Of a DNA stretch of 64,000 nucleotides, positions 1 through 34,159 are shown in pieces. The notes below the pieces were generated by a model. The model searched no databases and was not told the origin of the DNA. It was given only the letters and a program-made list of their open reading frames with translations. This stretch comes from Balanoglossus misakiensis (taxonomy: Eukaryota > Hemichordata). Location of the stretch: the NCBI GenBank assembly GCA_040954595.2, contig CM082593.2, positions 4,278,001-4,342,000 of the forward strand, in the 5' to 3' direction. How positions within the stretch are numbered: position 1 is the first letter of the stretch; every line of letters starts with the position of its first letter. The position numbers and the translations under genes are program-made.

Positions 1-24388
<24,388 letters not shown>

Positions 24389-25001
24389 AAGAACCCCACC
24401 AGCTCCCAGTGAGATATATTCTGCGGTGTCAAAAACATACAAGGGGAAGTCTTCCAGTGTTTGCGAAAAATTGACGGCAATTTGCTACTTATTCGGGTGT
24501 CCTCAAAGTCCAGGTGTTGTATTGTACAGAGCACAGTCTAGTCAGCGTTCTAAAAGTTGCGTTTTCACAGGTAGAGTTTTCATCATATTATAGTGTACTG
24601 GGGAGTCATTTTGTATCGGTCGATGAAATTGTTGCCTTGGCTTGATGTCTGGAGAGTCAAGGACCCAGAGATGACATTCTGGCAATTGTGTCGACCTCCA
24701 CTGTAGATCGCAAGTTGTCCTGTATAGATCAGTGTTTCAAACATATACACTCCCTCGGTCACCAATTATGTTGCCATGACATCGCTGGGTGCATGACATC
24801 TCTACATGGATATATTCAGGATGTGTGGGTTGTAGTATATATTGTTGTTATTTACATAATCTTGTGGGGAACAAACAACAACAAAACTTATTTTGTAGAT
24901 TTGATGAGTTGTCACAATGAAGCAGGCTGTGTCAGTGAATATTTCATATTCTTTGTCAGCAGCTATGTAACTGAATATACTCTCTGTCAATTTTTGTAGT
25001 T

Positions 25002-25123
25002 CTACACCAATCAGAAGCTATCTTCTGAAGTCATGGCTATAGTTGTAGTTTTACACCAATCAGAGGCTAGCTTCTCAAATCACTACATTTGTAATGTTAC
25101 ACCAATCACAGGCAGGCTTCTTA
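25002..25123 (+). repeat. Three tandem copies of a ~48 bp unit with ACACCAATCA core
   Basis: The core ACACCAATCA(G/C)A(G/A)GC occurs at about 25004, 25053 and 25099, each followed by CTTCT after about 10 bp. Spacing is 49 and 46 bp. The copies are diverged but plainly related. They lie in the probable 3'UTR of WDFY3. Confidence 0.75.
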
Positions 25124-25225
25124 GTGTACATACTCATTATCAGTGTGCTAATTGGTGGATTTATTCTGCATTATCCAAAATTATCAAGAGTATATCAGCA
25201 AAACAGCAAAGGCCAAAATATGTGA

Positions 25226-25231
25226 AATAAA
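25226..25231 (+). terminator. Proximal AATAAA poly(A) signal candidate for WDFY3
   Basis: A canonical AATAAA lies 838 bp after the stop codon in AT-rich sequence. The motif is short and can occur by chance. Confidence 0.4.
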
Positions 25232-27609
25232 ACATTTAACCTATCATTTTGCAACAACATACTAATTTGCTCAAAAACTGTAATAGATTAAAATGCACGA
25301 AAATGAATACTTACTGTATAGAAATTCTTTATGCAAAGAAATTAAATTATTTTATTATTTATGTCAAGAAATAATGTAAGTGTATATTATGTTTGCACTA
25401 TACTAGGAAGGTGTTATGTCATTTTGAAGAAATCGGCATAAACGGTAAAAATAATCTGTTCTAGATCATACATAAAAGCTTTGTCCATTTGCTTTTGTGG
25501 ATAACATAAATAGGAATATTCAGTTTGCTGGACAATCTGACATTGTGCATTGCTTCAAAGAGAATCTGAGATGCCAGAAAGGTTGTTATGTTGCTATGTT
25601 GTAAAATGAAATCAGCTGAGTGCAAGTCATGTGTTTGTAAATTTTGAAGTTGCCAAACAGGTCATTCTTAAAGACTGCGATGTTTTGTTCAATCGTTTGA
25701 AAACAGGGTTCTATTAGTGTATGTCAAAATATTAAATTTTATTATGTTCTTTTCGTTTGATTTTGAGTTTGATTTAAGTTTTCTCAATTATTTTTTTCAA
25801 CTTTGGTATCCTAGATTACTAATAATTTATACTTCAAATCTAATTTTAACAGAGTGTGGTTTCTTTTTTTGCTATGTGTGATTGACAGTTCTCATTATTA
25901 ATTAATTAATTAGCCATAGTACCAGTACTTTAAGGTCAGTATTAAATATCCATATTAGTAACCAAACAACTCTTGAGCCACATCAACTTTAGATTCTGTT
26001 CATGGATTTTTGGGTGACCCTATCTTGTTATTCTTTTTTTTTTGAAGAACTGGGTATACTATTTTGATTTTGATAAAGTCATTTGGTTTGATACATTTGC
26101 ACTGCCATATTATACTAGGTGATCTGCAATACAGAGGCACTCACTGAATTTTAGAATCCTGTCAGTATTTTAGAATTTCTGTGTATCTTAGATTTTTTTA
26201 GCCATGACAATTATCCTCGATTTTTTCATATTTATTGGTTGTGAAAATCACACCACAAACGCTTTTGCAACCTGCTGAAGTCAATCCCAAGTATTTCCTC
26301 TGTGCTGCCAGTTACAATATAATCCATAGTTCAAGATTATCCCCAGTAAAAACGAAAACCCTTAAGAATACCCCATTCCTGATCAAAGCAACATTTGCAT
26401 GGAAAAATGACACACATCGCTGGCCAATGATGTGTCCTAAACCTTCTACAATCCCTGTAGAATCTCATCTCCGCAAACCACTCCATCCAGATATGCTTGC
26501 ATATGTACCAAAGAATGACTTGTATTTATTTGGTTGTTGCTTTTATACTGATTTTAAGTGCTACTAATTTCTTTTTATAGGTTACATTAAAGTTTATCTT
26601 TTGAAGTTTTCCTTTTATGGGGGAATATGGGGGAAGCACTTGGCATAGTTTCTAGGGGTTTAACAGTGCCCATGGTCCAACTTTGTTTTTTTTTTCTGTT
26701 TCACATATACATGTAGACCTGTGATAGAAAATGAAAATGTTTTGTAGATTTGTAACTTTTATATCTCTTGCAAAGCAATTGAGTGTACACTTGTCACTGC
26801 AGCGAATAATGCAAAAATGTAAGAAACTACAACAGACGAAATCAGTAATTGTTATAGTAGTCAAGGTGTCTATATTATTTACATTTTTTGATGTAAAATT
26901 GTCTGATGAAATTTGTATATAACAACATATTACAGAAATTGTGGTATAATGTATGCAGTGGTTCCGACGAGGGTGTGTTTGGAGGATTTTGTGGGAGGAG
27001 CAGGCCATTATTCTTGAGTATATATGAAACTGTTACATAGGGATGGGGTCAGTGTTGAATTTTAGATAGCCAAGTCTGGTTACTGTGGGCTGTGGGAATT
27101 GTCATCTCTAATACAGAGTCGTAGTTTATGTGCTGTTTAGGGGACATGGACAGGTCTGCTAAACAGGATCTTACATCAATCAGTTTTGAATATATCCGTA
27201 GCTGCACTATCAGCAAATAAGTGTTTAATACGCAGGAAGTAGCAAGCAGTCTTTCCAATACTTGATTTGATTAGTTTTAGCAGGTCAGGTTTCCTACTTG
27301 GAAATAAATGAAACTCTGTAGAGGGTTTAGTGCAGCCGTGGTCCGTGGTGCTGCAGATGTTAAGCTGGTACTTGTATATGTTTGGTAGGAAATGCCGTGT
27401 ATGGCTGTCGAGCAAATATTTGGAACATTTAAAAAAATTCCATGTTGGCATGTAGATAACGCGTATGTGAATGGCTTGAGGCAAGAAAAATTGATATTTA
27501 CTTGTTTATTATTGACTTAAATGTATATGTATCTATATAATACTTAATTCAATGTTTTATCTGTTGTAAAGTGTTTCTTGATGTATGCTATATATTATTG
27601 AAAGATGAA

Positions 27610-27615
27610 AATAAA
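27610..27615 (+). terminator. Distal AATAAA poly(A) signal candidate for WDFY3
   Basis: A canonical AATAAA lies about 340 bp before the stop codon of the convergent ACE-like gene. Use of this site would give WDFY3 a 3.2 kb 3'UTR and bring the two 3' ends close to overlap. Confidence 0.4.
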
Positions 27616-27787
27616 AGCTACCAAAATACAAGGAAAATAACAAAATGATGTGGTCGTCTATCTCGTTAAATACTGATCTGCTACGTGAATATGTATGGTG
27701 GATGGATGCATGTACGTTTTTTGTGAAAAATAAGGCAAATGTTGGAAAGCCACAATCAACATACACAAGACTTGCATTTCTGGTTAC

Positions 27788-27793
27788 TTTTAA
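27788..27793 (-). terminator. ATTAAA poly(A) signal candidate for the first ACE-like gene
   Basis: On the minus strand ATTAAA (plus TTTAAT) lies about 160 bp after the TAG stop of the first ACE-like gene, a normal distance for a short 3'UTR. A canonical minus-strand AATAAA is at 27505-27510 and would create overlap with a long WDFY3 3'UTR. Confidence 0.35.
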
Positions 27794-27951
27794 TCAATAG
27801 AAAGAAAACAATATCACAGTATTTTTTTAAATGATCAAAGATCCAATAAGGCACTCCGCCTAAACTATTTATCATGGGTCTTCATTTCTATTGGTAAAAT
27901 ATCAAACACAGTATGTATTAGTTAATGGAAAGTGGGCCTGTATTATTTGGC

Positions 27952-30900
27952 CTACTGTGGTGGGGTCCAACCATTCTGCGGTGGGCGCCAGTTGGGATCC
28001 CATCCCAGAGTCTCGTTGTTCTTCAGGTTCTCGGCGGACAACCAATCGGACAGCGGTTTGAAGTACTCCATCAGCGGCGCGGTCGACATGTCCCTTGTTC
28101 CCGTCAAAGCTTCCAGGGCGTCTTGCCAGTGTAGGCTTGCACCGAGTTTCAACATGTCACTGGAACATGGAAATTACCGTGGGTGAGTCTATAGGTCAAT
28201 GGTCGCTTGGCAGAAGAGCTTTGTTTTCGTGGCCAGGTGTACCTCTGTTGCTTGCTTCATTTACATATAAGCGGTACCTCTGTTGCTTGCTTCATTTACA
28301 TATAAGCGTGGCCATGTGTTTGAATTGATTAGTTTCGCCCATATATTAAAGCCACGCGTTGGCCACGAGACAGCACCAAAAATTTCGCTTGTGTGTGGAT
28401 GGTCACACCAGTACTTACGCCAAAGCTGTACCGGCTGGCAAGGATTGATAAACATCGCAGAGATGAAGAGGAGTGGCTGGATAGACTCCGGCTTCTACAC
28501 AAAGCGCGTGGTGGAACTGGAATTGCAGGATGTGGCTGATGAAATATCTGGATCAAGAATAATATCAATGAGCACGGTGAGTTTACCAGAACGCATACAT
28601 ATTTTCGACTGATTACCACACCACACCACACCAAGCAATTGTGAAGCTAAAAGGTGAAAGACTGCATTTTGCGACAGAGAAAGTTTACCGGAATTAACCC
28701 GAAAAGCTCTCCGCTTCTCAGACAAGACGAAAAGTAACAAATTCACCTGATGTATGGTACGTTGGCGGGGATGTGATACTTCGCACCGGGATCAAAATCA
28801 TTGTCAAGATCACTGCGTCTAACCGGCTCAACTATACCTTGGATTTCAGTCCTGAAAGAGTAACGACTCATTACTGCATTGACAAAAATGACCAGAAGTG
28901 GAAATACAACAATAAGACAAAGCGTACAGTTTTGTGAAAATATCAAGTCCAGCAGTGACACTGTTCGGGAACGCATACCTCAGCTCCCACCAGCGTGCGT
29001 TGTAGTTCTGCTCTGGTACACGTCCGTCAAACACTTCCCATCGATAAAGATCCACAAGTAAACCGAACGGCAGGAAAGCCAGCTTTTGCAGCGCCATCGT
29101 CATCAGGAAATTCAAGTCGCTCTCTGTAGGATGTGAGATTTAAAATGTCAACTTTCAAAACGTCATTTGACCAACACTGGTATCCTATTGGTGATGTGAA
29201 CTTTCTATAAATTTCGATCGCATATTTTGTAGTCCATGAAGCAAGAATGATGGGTGCCCATTAAATTAACTGGTCTTGAGCAGGTGTTGTCTGCAAGATT
29301 TGTATAATAGTCCTGGAAAGTCAATTTGAGGATTCATCTACCGTCAATGTGAGGAAGACGACTTTTGTTCAACACACCAACCGTTTACCTGGGTCACTGC
29401 CGGTGTAATCTGGATATAACCCGACCTCGTAGAGATGTTCAGGAGTCTGTACGGACAGCGAGATCGTGTCGCCGACTGCCTCGTGGAAACCCGGATTAGC
29501 ACCATCACGGTATTCAACAGGGAGAGGTGCATATTGGAAGAAGTATTGGGTGTGTCCCATTTCGTGGTGGATTGTGATCAGATCATCGTGATTGATGTTT
29601 GTACACATCTTGATCCTACAGAAGAGGGCGGAAAATAATTATAAGTACATATCAGCAACAGCAAAACACCTGCACAAGAAAGTTTTGTGTTGTTATCGTG
29701 ACTGGTACAGACGTCAACTCTCCTTGCAGATAGGGCCAACAAAAAGTATTCGTTTCTGCAGTAGATACATAAAACGTACAGAAATACTGAAAACATAGCA
29801 ACAAGTACCAGCTGATGAAGCACATTCGTTACCTGAAATCCGCTTGATTGTAGAAATCCCAGGCAGACGCATGGCACGTGACATCTCTCCCATCGTCTGG
29901 CTTCACAAACATGGAATCATCCCAGAATGATTGCGGGGATGGAATCAATCCCATGGACACAAAGAAGTCTTCAGAGAGCCAGAACATGTCCAGTGCCGTG
30001 TAATTCTACAAATGGTAATTGTGGTCATCCATTTAGAGCGGTCAACGCAAAAAGTGAGGAGACCCATAAATTAGTTTTGGTGTTTGCTAAACAACCAAAA
30101 CGCTACCTGGCTACATACATTGATGCTCTGCAGAAAGCATATAGCGAGATTAACTTACCTGCCTCACTAACTCGTCAGTGACATCAACTATTGGTTTCTC
30201 AGGGTATGGCATGACAAGATCGTCCAGGGCCATCCAGTCTTGGGCCCACATGTTACCTGACATAGAAATACATTATCACAGCAACATCAAGACAGGCATA
30301 GGCACCACAAACTACATGGACACGAGAAGCGGCCGCTATGTTGGGAATCTTAGCGGCTGGGATGAAAATAACAGGACAGAATTTTCCCATACCACATGTT
30401 ACAGGATGCATGTATGTGACTGCATATTGGTCATCGGACTAAACGAAATACAAACACAAAATACAAACCAAGAACGTGAGCAGGAATGCCGCCTGTGTCG
30501 CTGATGTACTTGTCTCCATAGCGACTGATAAGTTTTCTTCTGACGAAGGCGTGCAGTTCTTGATACAGCGGCTTCACTTCTTCCCACAGTCTATACACTT
30601 CCGCTTCGAAGTCTGCCATCTCGTACCACGAACGCCAGAATGCCCCCATATCAGGCTGATCTGAGGTATAGAGTAGAAAAAAAATTTCGATTGGCAATTT
30701 GTATATGACAAGCATGTGTACAATTGCTTGCCATACCGTGATTTTTGAGTGTTGTTGTGTGAATTAACACACACCACATTTTCTCAAAAGTCATCGGTAT
30801 ACATACCGTTGAGGAGGGCAGCTTCGTTAGACAGTTCTACGTATCTTGGATACATCGGTCGCATCTCAGGTCCACACGTGTCTCGCCATCCTTCCCAGGC

Positions 30901-32985
30901 CCACAACAATTCATTGTAGTCAACGCTGGTGGACAGTAAGTAGGACAAATCTGCAGGAGAATCATTTGCATCATTTTGACTAGAAATCCCAAACGATTAT
31001 TTGGTATTTTGTGAACCTTGGCAGAACACCACCGTATGAAATACCCCCTACCATTCTCCACTAAAAGAAAATCTCAAAAATTCATACTCACCAGGGTCGA
31101 GAGGATAGCAAGCATTCGGATCGGGATCGCCTGGTTTATTACAAACTGTACCCGTGTTGTAAATAGTTGACATGTTTGATACGAGTTCATTGAACTGCAA
31201 TAAAATTAAATAATCATGATCAAGTACAAGTATTTTATATTATCCACGAAGAGGAGATATTCCCTTCTGTCTGCGTATTAGCGTAGGAATAACTGTTGTT
31301 GACACATAGTAAATATATTGAAATTGGTGGTTACGCCAACACCAATTTCTACACTTGCCTCATTGAATTTGTCCTCCTCCAAGGCAGACGTACCGATGTA
31401 AATCAAGTTCTCCAATCGCCTGTTGGTGTCAAAGCTGAAAAGTGTGCGGTCGAAGACAAGGGCGCATGTTCGGGAATCTTTGTTGAAGTTGCCGTAAACA
31501 GTAGCAGCTTCCAACTGTGAACAGATAAAAAAGAACGTTCCACGCTCACTGGTCTTGCTCTCCGAAAATGGCTGGGGAGATTGTGGTCGAGCCAACCACC
31601 CGTGCGAGAGGACGATGGTTGCCCACGACTACACAAGCACACGTTATGACCTGACACCTCACATTTCATAACACACACGTCGATCAAAATCCAGACGTGC
31701 AGACGATAAGAAGTTGCGTTTTATCAAAAAAAGCCCCTGCACTTGTGAGAATCCGACCACTTGTTTGTGGGGTTTATCATCCGACTGGTTCCTATTATCT
31801 ATATCAGCCACAACCAATCCATATATTAGGATGTTAGTTTATCAATAGCGTCAATGACAGTTGGTATGGGTGTCATCATCGCAAAGAAGGAACATATTCC
31901 ATATATGTGCAAGAAAATGCATACAAATAGTCGATGCACTTATATGTCAGTGTAGGGTGTAATTTTGGACCAAAATAGTTACGGATATTATTTTAGAAGT
32001 ACTTGTAAGAAAATTAACACCAGTTGCTGAATTTTGGGATTTGACGGAGTTTGACAGTTATGACGAGTATTAGGTGACCACGACCTTTTTGGATGAGACG
32101 ATTTAACTTAGGTGTACGAGCAACAGATAACAAACATTGAGAGACAACGCATGGTGTATCACAAATAGGTCGGTATGTGGGTACAGATTGAGGATAACCC
32201 TATGTAAGATAGTTTGTCCTGTGACCCAGAAAACTAAAACCACACGTAACATCTCCACAAGCAATCGATTACGTGAACAAATGACGAACTCCCGTGAGAA
32301 AAAGATGATTGATGATGTATTGTTCGGAAAGTTAAAATCTTGGGAAAATTATGTACCTTGCTATTTGCTCGTTTAAGCCATATTCTGGCTTAAACGAGTC
32401 ATTTCGGATACCGTAACGTCGAAACACTCTTAACGGCCGTATGGGCTTGTCCACAAGTTGAAACCTGCCCGGCCTTCAGCTGAGCTGAGGCCTGATGCAA
32501 TTCCGGTTTATTTTCATTTTTCTCGGTGATCGTGACATATTTTTTTTGAAAAACATTATACTTCTATACATACAGCATGAACACGTAGAAGATGTCATTT
32601 TTACCTACCAGATTTTATGCTACATCTACAAACAGAAGATAAATAGAGATTTCCTGACTTGTAATGTAGTGGATTTTTCTAAGCAAGAACAACAGCCTAA
32701 TCAACTTCATGACAGAAGACGGTGACCTTGACAATTATTATGCTGAACTAAATATGTTACCATAGTTTGTTGGTTTTCCACCGTGATATTGGTCTCGTAG
32801 TCCCATGCCGCAAAGGCGTATCCCGAGAAGACCTCCTGAGCTTGAGGGTTGTAAGTGTTGTCCAGGTAGTCAATGGCGACCAGTTCGTCGGCGATGGAGT
32901 TGGGAGGCTCTAGACAAGTAATGGCCGCCTGACAGACAACCAGGCACTGCAGGAGCGCGCACACGGCAACCACAACCGCTCTCAT
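27952..32985 (-). CDS. ACE: Angiotensin-converting enzyme-like dipeptidyl carboxypeptidase, secreted (ACE copy 1)
   Basis: Family M2 zinc peptidase, which removes C-terminal dipeptides from peptides. Twelve exons on the minus strand: 32761-32985, 31359-31514, 31092-31194, 30807-30950, 30469-30660, 30159-30256, 29833-30005, 29389-29615, 28979-29123, 28747-28851, 28419-28547, 27952-28159; phases agree throughout, giving 634 residues. The start has an excellent context (CCACCACC ATG) and a clear signal peptide ([20 protein letters not shown]). The zinc site is HEMGH at residues 381-385, with the third ligand in HEAVGD (E409), 28 residues after the first His as in human testis [11 protein letters not shown] and GAKYHIP...PYIRYF (substrate-binding Lys, His and Tyr, and the chloride-site Arg) are intact. 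The six Cys that form three disulfides are present. It ends in GWTPPQ-TAG with no membrane anchor, so it is a soluble single-domain enzyme like insect Ance. The second intron is GC-AG. Confidence 0.95.
28239..28308. repeat. Perfect 2 x 35 bp tandem duplication in last intron of ACE copy 1
   Basis: The unit starting GTACCTCTGTTGCTTGCTTC runs 28239-28273 and is repeated without change at 28274-28308. It is flanked on both sides by the short sequence GTGGCCA. The identity shows a recent duplication. Confidence 0.95.
31195..31358 (-). other. GC-AG intron in ACE copy 1 (intron 2)
   Basis: Exon 2 reads ...EEDKFNE and must end at GAG (31359-31361), since exon 3 continues FNELVSNMS, which aligns without gap to the ACE family (KRQQYNALLSNMS in human). 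The donor is GAG|GCAAGT, identical to the GC donor in WDFY3. The acceptor is TTTTATTGCAG. Confidence 0.85.
32368..32398. repeat. Perfect 13 bp inverted repeat (hairpin) in intron 1 of ACE copy 1
   Basis: CTCGTTTAAGCCA (32368-32380) and its exact complement TGGCTTAAACGAG (32386-32398) are separated by five bases, TATTC. It may be the remnant of a mobile element or a structured intron segment. No terminator role is expected in an animal intron. Confidence 0.85.
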
Positions 32986-34091
32986 GGTGGTGGCTAGCGC
33001 AGAAATAACTTCAAAGCTAGTCGGTGTCAGAAATGGTTATATCCCAACCGCCACATGTTACGTTTCACAAGGTATACGTATCGACAAGAAGATAAAATCG
33101 TCGGTGTTTTGCAGCGATGTCGTGCATGGTTTATCTACATCAAGCACTATCGAATTTCATCATTATATTGCAGGTAGCGCCAACCAGCAAAACTGATAAT
33201 TTATTTTTTGGCCTGGAAATTGATAATTAGTTCAGACGTATTCAGCCTCGCTTGAACCAAAAATAGACATGATACAACAAAGCACGTCAGCTCACAGACA
33301 AATAAAGCCTTTTAGCAGTGGGTGTTCTCATTAACACAACTTCAACGGACATAATGAATGTATACACATAATTTAATGCTTCACAAAAGTCTATGGACGT
33401 GACTATTATACAATTATTACATGTACCTGTAAAAAGTCGGAACTGAGTACGTATACAAAATGTCACTTTAACACTTCTATGAACTGACGAACATCACAAA
33501 TACGTTGCAAGACGGTAAAAGGTCTCAGGATAGACATTAAAATCATGTGAACCTCAAGACATTTCGTTAGCCATATTGTAGCTTTGAATTTCTACAAACA
33601 CATAGTTCCAAGGTTGGTATAGGCAAATGAAAGGTACTAACATTCCTCTCAAAAAGACAAGGGCGTAGACAGACACTATTTTGTGCTTCTTTGCAGATGT
33701 TTTCCAACCTTTGTGAATCTCATGTGCGGAAATTCATCCTTTAAGCCCAACGCGGTTCTGATGCAAGCGATTCGTTTGACTCAATAAAACCTTACGTCCG
33801 AAGTTCATTTCAAGACGTGTTTCAACAGCCAAAGTAATGTACAAGACTCGTATCAAAATTGACCAAATTTCTAGTATCAAATTGTTATCGACATTTACAA
33901 ATATTTTATACATAACCAAAGTAAATTAACATTTCCAGTAGAATCACTGTTTCCGAACATCTCAGACGAATATCCCATATTTCATAGCCTACAAATCGCC
34001 CACATTAAATGTAAAAATGAGAAACCGTCCATACTGTTACTAGAGTCAGCAGTAGCTTGAGTAACTTCGCACCTTACTTTCGTGTAGAAAG
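32986..34091. other. Intergenic spacer between the two ACE-like genes
   Basis: About 1.1 kb separates the start of ACE copy 1 from the last putative exon of copy 2. It should contain the promoter of copy 1 and the 3'UTR of copy 2. A minus-strand AATAAA lies at 33200-33205. I see no other gene. Confidence 0.6.
33036..33043 (-). promoter_or_regulatory. TATA-like element upstream of ACE copy 1
   Basis: On the minus strand GATATAAC lies 51-58 bases upstream of the ATG. A start site about 25-30 bases downstream would leave a short 5' leader of about 25 bases. The match is not a perfect TATA box. Confidence 0.3.
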
Positions 34092-34159
34092 CTAGATTGT
34101 CGACAGATATATGACAATTATGGCGAAGAGGGACAGCTTTGCACTCTGCTCAGAAGTAA
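34092..34159 (-). CDS. Putative alternative C-terminal exon of ACE copy 2 encoding a hydrophobic tail
   Basis: The exon before it contains the perfect donor ACGA|GTAAGTT (junction 34277/34276) ten codons' worth before its read-through stop. On the minus strand TTTCTTGACAG ends at 34160, and the sequence from 34159 reads in the required phase for 22 codons to TAG (34092-34094). It encodes TSEQSAK then [14 protein letters not shown], a hydrophobic C-terminus that could serve as a membrane anchor or GPI signal. Splice sites and phase fit; the exon is short, so this is inference. Confidence 0.5.

Larger units (their letters stand above)
24389..27615 (+). other. Probable WDFY3 3'UTR and downstream AT-rich DNA
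   Basis: No coding exon is seen between the WDFY3 stop and the ACE gene that converges on it. The DNA is AT-rich with many T-runs. A three-copy 46-49 bp repeat lies at 25002-25123. Candidate poly(A) signals AATAAA occur at 25226-25231 and 27610-27615, so the 3'UTR could be about 0.85 kb or about 3.2 kb long. Short open frames here are random. Confidence 0.6.
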
